A stretch of DNA of 64,000 nucleotides from Cyclobacteriaceae bacterium (GTDB taxonomy: Bacteria > Bacteroidota > Bacteroidia > Cytophagales > Cyclobacteriaceae). The translations under genes were made by a program, and so were the position numbers. This document shows positions 36,075 to 44,254 of this stretch, piece after piece. The stretch spans positions 1-64,000 of the forward strand of contig JAPZUF010000003.1 in the NCBI GenBank assembly GCA_027533395.1, read 5' to 3'. The number at the start of each line of letters is the position of its first letter. The first letter of the stretch is position 1. The notes under the pieces are model-generated. The model searched no databases. It was not told where the DNA came from and saw nothing but the letters and a program-made list of their open reading frames with translations.

Positions 36075-36953
36075 TTAAGCCAATAAAATTTCTTCTATAT
36101 TTTCTTTGATTTTGACTGCAAGTTCATCAGTAGGCAAATCATTGATATCCTTTCCGAAAGGATCTTCAATTTCTTCAGCAATTAATTCTATACTCAACAA
36201 AACGAATGTGATAATAGCTACTATAATCATTGTGAAGTAGCTATAAGTTGTTACAAAGGCAAAAGGTAACGTTACGATATAGATGAATATAAATTTTTTG
36301 ATGTACATAGAATAAGAATAGGGAATGGGTGTAAACTTTATTCTTTCGCATGCACCCACTATATCCATAAAATCTTTCAATTCTTTATCTGTATTAATTA
36401 ATTGATCACCGGTAATCAATTTTGCTTTATATAATTCATTGGTTTTGCTATATAACAATGAAGCTATGTGGTTGGGTTTATGTTTATAATTTTTCAGTTT
36501 CTCAAGAAAAGTTTCATCGCTCTGTGACAATTCGTGTAGTAAAACTCCTTTTCTTAAATGTTCCTTAGAAGCAAAAACAAAATTCGAAATCATATTGGCA
36601 TACCACAATCTACTTTCATGGTCTTCTTTTGATAAATAAGCATTCAGCTTTAAAGCAAGATTTCTGGTAGAATTTACCATTGATCCCCAGAGTTTTCTTC
36701 CCTCCCACCAACGGTCGTAAGCAGAGTTCGTTCTAAATACAAGAAACAATCCAAGTACAATTCCTAATAAAGAATGCATGCCAATAGTTGCTGGAAAAAC
36801 TGAGTTATCTATATTGAAATAATCAAATGTAAAAGCAACAAGAATTGTGAATATAACAGTAAACAAAAGTGCAGGCAAAAGCGTGCGCATCACTTGCTTG
36901 CTATAATTATGAAAAATGAGGGAAAACCAAACTTTAGGGTTATACTTTACCAT
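36075..36953 (-). CDS. Bestrophin-family anion channel-like protein
   Basis: A 292-aa membrane protein of the bestrophin/UPF0187 family. It has an N-terminal helix pair (LLPALLFTVIFTILVAFTF), then the signature FRTNSAYDRWWEGRKLWGSMVNSTRNLA. The C-terminus has a further helix pair and the acidic IAEEIEDPFGKDINDLP, corresponding to the calcium-clasp region of eukaryotic bestrophins. Bacterial members form pentameric channels in the inner membrane. A complete TAATTTTG box lies 19 nt upstream of the ATG. Confidence 0.9.
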   Translation of the reverse strand: MVKYNPKVWFSLIFHNYSKQVMRTLLPALLFTVIFTILVAFTFDYFNIDNSVFPATIGMHSLLGIVLGLFLVFRTNSAYDRWWEGRKLWGSMVNSTRNLALKLNAYLSKEDHESRLWYANMISNFVFASKEHLRKGVLLHELSQSDETFLEKLKNYKHKPNHIASLLYSKTNELYKAKLITGDQLINTDKELKDFMDIVGACERIKFTPIPYSYSMYIKKFIFIYIVTLPFAFVTTYSYFTMIIVAIITFVLLSIELIAEEIEDPFGKDINDLPTDELAVKIKENIEEILLA

Positions 36954-36972
36954 TATTGGAAAATTAAGATTG

Positions 36973-36980
36973 CAAAATTA
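36973..36980 (-). promoter_or_regulatory. -7 box TAATTTTG for the bestrophin gene
   Basis: A full TAnnTTTG match on the minus strand. The divergent gene at 37017 shares this 63-nt gap. On the plus strand TTG (36970-36972) followed by TATTTTTA about 18 nt later could serve it, giving overlapping divergent promoters. Confidence 0.5.
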
Positions 36981-37016
36981 GTCTAATTGTTATTTTTACA
37001 TGAAATAATTAAATGT

Positions 37017-37778
37017 ATGCGTAAAAATATTTTCATGATTATTATTCTCTTTCTCTCTATTAGTTTAATAGCTAAGGCCCAAGATTACATCATCACTTCA
37101 AAAGGAGATTCAATCAGTGGTAAGGTAAAAATTGAAAAGATAGGTACTGAGAAGAGAATTTACGTGACCGCTAACGATAAAAAGAAAAGCAATTATACAA
37201 TTTTACAATTTAGGAAAGCTGTAATAAAAGGAGAAACATTTGTACCCTTTAAGCGTGGTGAAACATTTGATATCGTAAAAGTTATCCAGGAAGGGTATTT
37301 ATCACTTTATGCCTTTCAACTTGAAACACAAAATACCTATGATGGATTGTATCTGGCAAAAAGAGATGGTGAGTCTTTAGAAGTTCCGAATCTTCAATTT
37401 AAAAAGCATGTGAGCAGATTGGTAAGCGATTGTCCTTTTGTAAAAGAAAGGATTGAAAGCAATGAATTTAAAAGGCATGAATTGTCAAAGATTATTGAAC
37501 TCTACAATAGTTGTGTTCAAGAAAGAACCAATACCTATTACAAACAAACTCCAGTTAGTTCAACCCCGCTATCAAATATTAATTCTTGGAATGAACTTAA
37601 ATTAAAAATTGAACAATCAGACCTAAAGGATAAAGAGAATTTGTTGGAAATGTTAGAAGAAATTAAAGCTAAGAAAGCAAAGAATGAAAAGTTACCGAAA
37701 TTTCTTCTTGATAGTTTCAACAATGGCATTGCTCAAAATGAAGAAATAAAAAAAATGTTTGAACATTTGGTTCAATAG
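37017..37778 (+). CDS. Secreted hypothetical protein with C-terminal helical region
   Basis: A 253-aa protein from the ATG at 37017; the upstream TTG start would prefix ten residues to a clean signal peptide (MRKNIFMIIILFLSISLIAKAQD). The N-terminal part, DYIITSKGDSISGKVKIEKIGTEKRIYVTANDKKKSNY, matches a beta-rich style common in secreted Bacteroidota proteins of unknown function. Residues about 150-253 are helical and Lys/Glu-rich. It precedes the NmrA-like gene by 5 nt and is co-transcribed with it. Confidence 0.65.
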   Translation: MRKNIFMIIILFLSISLIAKAQDYIITSKGDSISGKVKIEKIGTEKRIYVTANDKKKSNYTILQFRKAVIKGETFVPFKRGETFDIVKVIQEGYLSLYAFQLETQNTYDGLYLAKRDGESLEVPNLQFKKHVSRLVSDCPFVKERIESNEFKRHELSKIIELYNSCVQERTNTYYKQTPVSSTPLSNINSWNELKLKIEQSDLKDKENLLEMLEEIKAKKAKNEKLPKFLLDSFNNGIAQNEEIKKMFEHLVQ

Positions 37779-37783
37779 TTAAC

Positions 37784-38650
37784 ATGAAAAAAATTGGGAT
37801 AATTGGAGCAACAGGTCATTTAGGTAAACCTGTTGCTCTTCATTTTTTAAATCATACCGACTACGAAGTATTTGCTTTAGTTAGAAATAAAATTAACGCA
37901 GAAACAGCTTTAACCCAAAAAGTAAAATTGATTGAAGGCGATCTTTTTGATAGACGTTCATTACGGAAATTTTTAAGTCAGGTAGAATATCTTTATTTGA
38001 ATTTAAGTGTATTGCCAACACAAAAAAGAAGTGATTTGCTAACAGAAAAAGAAGGTTTAAAAATAATATTAGAGGAAGCAAAAGCAGCTCAAATTAAACA
38101 ATTGGGTTACATCAGTTCATTAGTAATGAAGTACCAAGGAATGAATCATTTCAATTGGTGGGTATTTGACATAAAGCAACAAGCTGTTGAACTAATAAAG
38201 AAATCAGGGATTCCGAGTCTCATCTTCTACCCTTCCAATTTTATGGATAACTTTCATCATGTTTATAGAAAAGGAAATAAGATTTTGTTAGCGGGTGATT
38301 CTAAATACAAAATGCATTTTATCGCTGCTGTAGATTTTGCCAAGCAAGTTGTTACCGCATTTGAAAAATATGATTTGCAAACTAAAGATTTCGTCATTCA
38401 AGGTATAGAAGGATTTACGGCAGATGAAGCAGCTAAAATCTTTATAGAACATTACACAAAAGAAAAATTAGTTATCTCCAAAGCGCCATTAGGATTATTA
38501 AAACTTTTAGGTGTTTTCGTACAACCACTTAATTATGGAAGTCATATCATCGAAGCGTTAAATAACTATCCTGAAAAATTTGAAGCTGAAGAAACCTGGC
38601 AAACTTTAGGCAAACCTGAAATTACTTTGGCACAGTTTGCTCAGTTTTAG
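37784..38650 (+). CDS. NmrA-like atypical short-chain dehydrogenase
   Basis: A 288-aa Rossmann protein beginning KKIGIIGATGHLGKPVALHFL, which contains the GxxGxxG NAD(P)-binding loop. ALVRN and LIEGDLFDRRSL mark the second strand and the atypical SDR/NmrA order. The Tyr-x-x-x-Lys pair of classical SDRs is not obvious, so it may be a redox sensor or an isomerase/reductase of the extended type. It follows the secreted protein by 5 nt. Its last 29 bases overlap the convergent DUF3667 gene. Confidence 0.8.
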   Translation: MKKIGIIGATGHLGKPVALHFLNHTDYEVFALVRNKINAETALTQKVKLIEGDLFDRRSLRKFLSQVEYLYLNLSVLPTQKRSDLLTEKEGLKIILEEAKAAQIKQLGYISSLVMKYQGMNHFNWWVFDIKQQAVELIKKSGIPSLIFYPSNFMDNFHHVYRKGNKILLAGDSKYKMHFIAAVDFAKQVVTAFEKYDLQTKDFVIQGIEGFTADEAAKIFIEHYTKEKLVISKAPLGLLKLLGVFVQPLNYGSHIIEALNNYPEKFEAEETWQTLGKPEITLAQFAQF

Positions 38651-39434
38651 CTTTTTGTTGGTTAATCCATTTTTCTCTTAGGTCGTCATTTGTTAACATA
38701 ACAGTAAGTGCTACGATAATACCAAAAACGAAAAATGATAGAAAAGAAAGTGCGAAACCTAAAATGGATTTGATTAATACTTTAAACCAATGTTGATAAG
38801 TGTAATAATTGATGTAGGAATAAAATTGAAACGCAACGGCAAACCAAAAACTAAATACGCCATTGACAATATATCCGGTAAAAACATAAACAAGAAGAAA
38901 TAAAATGCTTAGCCATACTACATGGCCATTTGCATAAAAAACAATTGTGCTTGTCTCAATAATGTTGAATCCGCTTTTTCTAAAAAATAACCAGGCAAAA
39001 AGAATATTAAAAAGAGCGATAAAAAATGAAATCAATCTGAAATTTTCAATTACCCAATTATTGATTTCATTGCTTATAGGATTATTAGTTTCAACCTGAT
39101 CTACTCCAAAAGGATTACTGCTGAGCGTGTATTCCACCATATTCACACCTAAAATTGAGGCAAGCAGCAAATAAACAGTTATCATTAAAAAGAAATACCC
39201 AATAGGTCCGTAGTAGCGAACTCTGTTTCCTTCTATATAGGTTTTAGCTGCAATACCTGGTCGTATGGTCAAGTCCCTAATTGTACGCGGAAACATACCA
39301 TCAAAGCCATAGGTTCTGGATACAAAATCATTCCAAACATTTTTTAACGATATTTTTTTTGGTGGATTGGGTTGTCCGCAAGATGCACAATATCGGGTAT
39401 TTACTTCTGCATGGCAGTTGATACAGGTTGTCAT
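38622..39434 (-). CDS. DUF3667 zinc-ribbon membrane protein
   Basis: A 270-aa protein. The N-terminal zinc ribbon has Cys4, Cys7, Cys16 and Cys19 (TTCINCHAEV, RYCASCGQ). The DUF3667 core follows, LKNVWNDFVSRTYGFDGMFPRTIRDLTIRPG with YIEGNRVRYYGPIGYFFLM, and then about five membrane segments. Function is unknown; the family is nearly restricted to Bacteroidota. It lies 3 nt after menC on the same strand, so it is co-transcribed with a menaquinone gene. The 3' end overlaps the NmrA-like gene. Confidence 0.9.
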   Translation of the reverse strand: MTTCINCHAEVNTRYCASCGQPNPPKKISLKNVWNDFVSRTYGFDGMFPRTIRDLTIRPGIAAKTYIEGNRVRYYGPIGYFFLMITVYLLLASILGVNMVEYTLSSNPFGVDQVETNNPISNEINNWVIENFRLISFFIALFNILFAWLFFRKSGFNIIETSTIVFYANGHVVWLSILFLLVYVFTGYIVNGVFSFWFAVAFQFYSYINYYTYQHWFKVLIKSILGFALSFLSFFVFGIIVALTVMLTNDDLREKWINQQKAKTEQTVPK

Positions 39435-39437
39435 AAG

Positions 39438-40520
39438 TTATAGAGGTTCAAAGGTAAGGTCATCAAAATTCCAAGGCTGCTCAGGAAAACTTCTCAATAT
39501 TCCTTTTTCTACCAACAAAGGACCGGGAATATTGTTATCGTATAACTTTCCCGTTCCTAAACCTTGTGGTATCGTTATGCCTTTATTGGCTGTAAATTGA
39601 GCTATGGCATATAACCCTACGTTAGATTCTAAAGCAGAAGTCATCCACCAACCAATCTTGTGTTTCTCCGCTAACTGTATCCACTCTTCGCTTCCCGCAA
39701 AACCTCCGTGCAAGCTTGGCTTAAGAATAATATAATGTGGCTGAAGATATCTTAACAATTCTTCTTTTTCTTGCTTTTCATGGATACCAATCAATTCTTC
39801 ATCTAAGGCAATAGGTATGGGCGAATTTTTAATCACCTCTCTCATCAATTCATGTTGCTTGGGCCTTACCGGTTGCTCTATAGAATGAATATTGAACTTA
39901 GCTAATTCATTCAACTTGTAAAATACTTCATCTGTCTTAAAGGCACCATTAGCATCTAAGCGGATAGTGATATCTTCTCTATAATATTTTCTTCTGATGT
40001 AACTTACCACATCACACTCTTTCTCAAAATTTAGGCTTCCAACTTTCATTTTGATACAAGTGAAGCCATCATAGATTTTGATGGCAATCTGCTGCAACAT
40101 CAAATCCATATCTGCCATCCAAATCAATCCATTGATGGGAATAGATTTACCCTTTTCAAATGCTCCTGAAAAATAATTTCTTTGCCCTTTGTTAGCTAAA
40201 TCATACAAAGCCATTTCTAAAGCCATAACAATACTGGATGGATACGCATGACGTTCCACGTTTAACTTTTCGATTGCTTCCTTTAAATTTAAATTGGAAA
40301 AGGATTGGATGTGTTGATAAAGACTGGTTTCAAAAGAATCATTCAATTCCGGACTTAAGCCAGGTAAAGGAGCGCATTCACCTAAACCAAATACATTAGG
40401 CTGGTTACTATCAAAACACTTTATCATCCATACTTTTCTTTGGCGCATGGCACCTCGTGAGGTCCTTGCCTCAAAATTGAAGACCAAATTATGTTTTGCA
40501 ACCAAGAATTGAAGTGACAT
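39438..40520 (-). CDS. menC: o-Succinylbenzoate synthase
   Basis: A 360-aa enolase-superfamily enzyme read from the ATG at 40520 (the TTG at 40529 is unlikely). It dehydrates SHCHC to o-succinylbenzoate in menaquinone synthesis. The catalytic Lys pair is in CIKMKVGS; metal ligands are in RLDANGAF, SIEQP and ALDEEL; the opposite Lys is in IILKPSLHGG. GLGECAPLPGLSPE near the N-terminus is typical of Bacteroidota MenC. Other menaquinone genes are not in the window. It is divergent from queA across a 40-nt gap. Confidence 0.85.
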   Translation of the reverse strand: MSLQFLVAKHNLVFNFEARTSRGAMRQRKVWMIKCFDSNQPNVFGLGECAPLPGLSPELNDSFETSLYQHIQSFSNLNLKEAIEKLNVERHAYPSSIVMALEMALYDLANKGQRNYFSGAFEKGKSIPINGLIWMADMDLMLQQIAIKIYDGFTCIKMKVGSLNFEKECDVVSYIRRKYYREDITIRLDANGAFKTDEVFYKLNELAKFNIHSIEQPVRPKQHELMREVIKNSPIPIALDEELIGIHEKQEKEELLRYLQPHYIILKPSLHGGFAGSEEWIQLAEKHKIGWWMTSALESNVGLYAIAQFTANKGITIPQGLGTGKLYDNNIPGPLLVEKGILRSFPEQPWNFDDLTFEPL

Positions 40521-40546
40521 AGCTACCAATATAACATGTCATCTTC

Positions 40547-40554
40547 TATTTTTG
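40547..40554 (+). promoter_or_regulatory. queA -7 box TATTTTTG
   Basis: A full TAnnTTTG match ending 6 nt before the queA ATG, so transcription would start at or next to the start codon (leaderless or nearly so). No TTG is seen at -33. Confidence 0.5.
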
Positions 40555-40560
40555 CAAACC

Positions 40561-41778
40561 ATGATTGCAATAGAAGAATATAAATATGATTTACCCGACA
40601 ATCGGATAGCTAAGTTCCCACTTGCTAATAGAGACGATGCCCAGCTTTTGGTTTACCAAGAAGGCAAAATCATCCACGATAGGTTTTTTAATTTACCTGA
40701 TCACATAAAGTCAGATTCAACTCTAGTTTTTAATAACACTAAAGTAATTCCTGCCAGACTTTACTTTACCAAAGAAACAGGCGCAACCATTGAAATCTTT
40801 CTATTGCAACCTATTAAACCCTCCGATTTGGTAATTGAAGCTATGCAAGCTACCGGAGCGGCTGTTTGGGCCTGTACAATTGGTAATGTAAAACGATGGA
40901 CTGCCAACACTACGCTTACAATATCTTTTCAGGACATCATGCTACATGCAACACTGTTGGATAAAGAAAAAGGATATGTGATGTTTCGATGGCCAGCACA
41001 TTTATCCTTTGCTGAGGTTATCTCTTTAACTGGTCATACTCCCCTACCTCCTTACTTAAACAGAGAAGCAACACAAGAAGACAAAGAACGATACCAAACC
41101 ATTTACTCACAACACGATGGCGCAGTTGCTGCACCAACAGCAGGACTTCATTTCACGGATGAAATTTTTACAAAACTTGAAGCAAAAGATGTAACTAAAC
41201 AATTTGTTACACTTCATGTAAGCGCAGGTACCTTTATGCCCGTAAAAACCAGCAATGCATTGGAGCATACCATGCACAGCGAACAGATAATTGTATCCGC
41301 AGAAGTGATAAAAAGTTTGATTGATTCATATCAACAAATTATTGTTGTTGGTACAACGTCTATGCGCACCATGGAATCTTTGTATTGGATGGGCTTACGT
41401 TGCCTCGCTGGCAAAGTTGATTATCAACAGGTAAGTCAACACGAACCTTATCAATCTAATATGCATAAAGAAATTAAACCTAAGGAAGCTTTAAAAGCAC
41501 TATACAATCAACTCAAGAAAGACGATAAAGAATTATTGATAGGAGAAACTTCCATTTATATTCATCCGGGCTATGATTTTAAATTATGCGATGGCTTAAT
41601 CACTAACTTTCACCAACCAGGTTCAACGCTGATGTTGTTAGTAGCTGCATTTGTTGGTGATGATTGGAGAAAAATTTACAATGCGGCATTGGACAACAAC
41701 TATCGTTTTCTAAGCTTTGGCGATTCTTCTTTACTGTGGAAAAAAAATAAAGAGGAGTTTAACTCCTCTTTAAAATAA
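40561..41778 (+). CDS. queA: S-adenosylmethionine:tRNA ribosyltransferase-isomerase
   Basis: A 405-aa enzyme that transfers and isomerises the ribosyl group of SAM onto 7-aminomethyl-deazaguanine in tRNA, the penultimate queuosine step. Conserved parts are KYDLPDNRIAKFPLANRDDAQLL, LVFNNTKVIPARL, HTPLPPYLNR, YSQHDGAVAAPTAGLHFT and GLITNFHQPGSTLMLL. It is longer than E. coli QueA by about 50 residues, as in other Bacteroidota. The ATG at 40561 is chosen over TTG at 40552, which overlaps the promoter. The last nine codons (KEEFNSSLK) coincide with a perfect hairpin. Confidence 0.95.
   Translation: MIAIEEYKYDLPDNRIAKFPLANRDDAQLLVYQEGKIIHDRFFNLPDHIKSDSTLVFNNTKVIPARLYFTKETGATIEIFLLQPIKPSDLVIEAMQATGAAVWACTIGNVKRWTANTTLTISFQDIMLHATLLDKEKGYVMFRWPAHLSFAEVISLTGHTPLPPYLNREATQEDKERYQTIYSQHDGAVAAPTAGLHFTDEIFTKLEAKDVTKQFVTLHVSAGTFMPVKTSNALEHTMHSEQIIVSAEVIKSLIDSYQQIIVVGTTSMRTMESLYWMGLRCLAGKVDYQQVSQHEPYQSNMHKEIKPKEALKALYNQLKKDDKELLIGETSIYIHPGYDFKLCDGLITNFHQPGSTLMLLVAAFVGDDWRKIYNAALDNNYRFLSFGDSSLLWKKNKEEFNSSLK
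41748..41772 (-). terminator. Intrinsic terminator of the OmpA-family gene, inside queA
   Basis: A perfect 12-bp stem (TAAAGAGGAGTT and AACTCCTCTTTA) around one base. Read on the minus strand it is followed by TTTTTTTT, so it terminates the gene at 41796-44105. It lies fully within the 3' end of the queA coding sequence; on the plus strand the T-run is weak. Confidence 0.8.
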
Positions 41779-41795
41779 GTAAGACATTTTTATAA

Positions 41796-44105
41796 TTAAT
41801 TCAACTCAACTAAACGAACCTCCACTCTTCTGCCTTCTTCTTTAGTTGCTGCTCCTGTATCCTTAGTTGCGCCATATCCTTTAGCGACTACTCTCCTTCT
41901 TACAATGCCTTTGTGGTTAAAATATTCAAGAATAGTTATCGCTCTTTTATTTGATAACTCTCTATTAAGTTCTTCGCTACCTTCAGCTGAGGCAAAACCG
42001 GAAATTTCTACACCCAAATCCGGGTTTTTTTGCAATTCCGCATATAAGCCATCCAAAGCTGGTAAGTAATTGCTTTTTACTTCGCTTTTACCTGCATCAA
42101 AATATACTTTTACTAATTTGGCTAAGATGGCTTTATCAACAGCTAGTTTTTTTATTGGCGTTTCTTTTTGCTTTTTCGCTTCTTCCGCTACCATAAAAGT
42201 TGGAAGCGATAAAATAGTTTGCCCATCTACTATTTTCTTTTCGAATTTACTTTCGTCACTTTCATCATAATAATAAGTTCTGGCTGCTACTTCAAGTTTA
42301 GAGTTTGTTTTCTCATCGAAATTAATTTCATTCACAGAGTGGTCAAGCTGTATCAAATCTACTAAATAATCAATCGCTTCCTTATCATTAGCTGCAACTA
42401 GATCTAACATTAAATCATATACATCCACCGTGCCCGATTGTACTAATTTGGATTCATGTGTTTTTCTTATGTCCGTTTTTGCATCTTGGTTGGTATCGTA
42501 AAAAGCGTTTTTCACAATTACTTCTTGTCCTACCACTACATCAAACTGTTTAATCGTTTTCAAATAAATCATTTGAAATAATTCGTAAAAATAAGTTTGA
42601 TTAGGAACATTGATATTTAATGTATAGGGAAGAAAACCTTCGCTTTCAATTACCATATCATAATTTTTTGCAGGAGGTAAGATAACCAAATAGGCACCTG
42701 TTTCAGGATCAGGATTATAAACAAAATCTAATTTTTTATCAGTTTCGTTATCAATTAAATAAATTTTAGTTGGTATTGGTTTACCTGTTTCTGCATCTAA
42801 TATTTTGCCTTTGATCATGGTTAAAGGAATATTGGCAGATTCTTTAGGCATATCAACATAGTATATGTCTTGCGCTCCTAAACCACCCTTTCTATCTGAG
42901 GAAAAATAAGCCCGTCTACCGTCTGCTAACAAAGTAAAGTAATTATCATTCGCACTTGTATTAATAGGATACCCCATGTTTTCAGGGTTTGTCCATTGGT
43001 TATTGATTAATGTTGATTTAAAAATATCTCGTCCACCCATAGTATTGTGACCATCGGAAGTAAAAAATAACGTGCGTTGGTCCGGATGAATAAATGGTGC
43101 GTCTTCGTTGGCATCTGTATTAATGGGAGCTCCTAAATTAACTGGTGCGCTCCATGTTCCATTTGCTTGTAAAGTTGTTTTGTAAATATCTAAACCACCC
43201 TTACCTCCTTTTCTATCGCTGGCAAAATAAATTGTTTTACCATCAGGCGTTATAGATGCTGTTGTTTCAACACTTGGAGAATTTAAACTGGCCGAAACTA
43301 TAGAAGGCTTACTCCATGTATTTCCTGCCTTGTTGATTTGAAAAATTCCTCCCGGGTCTGTAGCGCCACCCATAAAAATCAGCATTTTCTGTCCATCAGG
43401 TGATATACCAGCTGTTCCCACATTGTATTCAGATGCAACCGGTACTACTTGAGGCAAACTCCATGTACCGGAAGAATTATTAGAAACTAATATCTCTTCA
43501 ATAAACTTTTCATTAGTTCTGGTTTTGCCAGTGTTTGGCCTTAAAGCAGTGAATGCCAAAATACTTTCATCAGCAGATACTACCGGATTGTATTCAGTAA
43601 AGGGTGAATTAACACTCTCGCCCATGCTGTTTACCTGAAAGTTTTGCGGAACCGACATAAATGTTTGTGCAACCATTGCTGCACTGATGGCCTTCTCAGC
43701 CGTTGTTTGTGCTTTTTTATCGGCCTTGGTTAATGACTTATATTTTTCAAAGGCGATAATTGCTTCACCGAAATTTTCGTTTTTGGATAATACATCACCA
43801 TAATCCAGGTAAGTGGATGGAGGGAGATTCGTAATTTTCTCTAGTGCATATCGATAAAAAGGAATGGCTTTTATTTGTTCATTTAGATTAACTGACTTCT
43901 GGTAACAAACTGCTGCCTTGTAATGGGCGTTGCCATCTTTTGAACCTTCTTCTATTGCTTTCAGAAATAAAGGCAAAGCCGATTCATAATTTCTGATTGA
44001 AAAAAAACGCTCTGCATCGGCAAGACTTTTTTGCGCAAAAATTTCTGAGTTAACCAGCGACAAAAGGAAAAGAAGCAAAACCGTAAATCGATTAACCTGA
44101 CGCAT
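41796..44105 (-). CDS. OmpA-family protein with TPR, PD40 and CNA-like domains
   Basis: A 769-aa outer-membrane-associated protein. A signal peptide (residues 1-24) precedes TPR-like helices (about 25-140). PD40/WD40-like blades follow (about 165-400) with repeated GKTIYFASDRKGGKGGLDIY and TLFFTSDGHNTMGGRDI. A carboxypeptidase-regulatory-like domain comes next (about 430-500, KGKILDAETGKPIPTKIYL). The C-terminal OmpA domain is about 660-769, with VYFDAGKSEVKSNYLPALDGL and LSNKRAITILEYF, and binds peptidoglycan. This order matches PorE-type proteins of T9SS and related envelope proteins. It is divergent from the six-gene cluster that ends in a T9SS cargo. Confidence 0.85.
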   Translation of the reverse strand: MRQVNRFTVLLLFLLSLVNSEIFAQKSLADAERFFSIRNYESALPLFLKAIEEGSKDGNAHYKAAVCYQKSVNLNEQIKAIPFYRYALEKITNLPPSTYLDYGDVLSKNENFGEAIIAFEKYKSLTKADKKAQTTAEKAISAAMVAQTFMSVPQNFQVNSMGESVNSPFTEYNPVVSADESILAFTALRPNTGKTRTNEKFIEEILVSNNSSGTWSLPQVVPVASEYNVGTAGISPDGQKMLIFMGGATDPGGIFQINKAGNTWSKPSIVSASLNSPSVETTASITPDGKTIYFASDRKGGKGGLDIYKTTLQANGTWSAPVNLGAPINTDANEDAPFIHPDQRTLFFTSDGHNTMGGRDIFKSTLINNQWTNPENMGYPINTSANDNYFTLLADGRRAYFSSDRKGGLGAQDIYYVDMPKESANIPLTMIKGKILDAETGKPIPTKIYLIDNETDKKLDFVYNPDPETGAYLVILPPAKNYDMVIESEGFLPYTLNINVPNQTYFYELFQMIYLKTIKQFDVVVGQEVIVKNAFYDTNQDAKTDIRKTHESKLVQSGTVDVYDLMLDLVAANDKEAIDYLVDLIQLDHSVNEINFDEKTNSKLEVAARTYYYDESDESKFEKKIVDGQTILSLPTFMVAEEAKKQKETPIKKLAVDKAILAKLVKVYFDAGKSEVKSNYLPALDGLYAELQKNPDLGVEISGFASAEGSEELNRELSNKRAITILEYFNHKGIVRRRVVAKGYGATKDTGAATKEEGRRVEVRLVELN

Positions 44106-44171
44106 AAATATAAATTTGCGGCTATCTTATGATATAATCCGCGTAAATCCAACTCTATGTAATGATTCTGC

Positions 44172-44179
44172 TACTTTTG
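44172..44179 (+). promoter_or_regulatory. -7 box TACTTTTG upstream of the six-gene operon
   Basis: A full TAnnTTTG match in the 149-nt divergent gap, 75 nt before the transporter ATG. No TTG is found at the usual distance. It is the best candidate in the gap for starting the 17-kb operon. Confidence 0.45.
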
Positions 44180-44254
44180 ATACAAAATGAATTTGAGTGA
44201 ACGGTAGGATTTTTTAAACCTTATACCGAATTTTAGGGATATTGGACGGATTAT

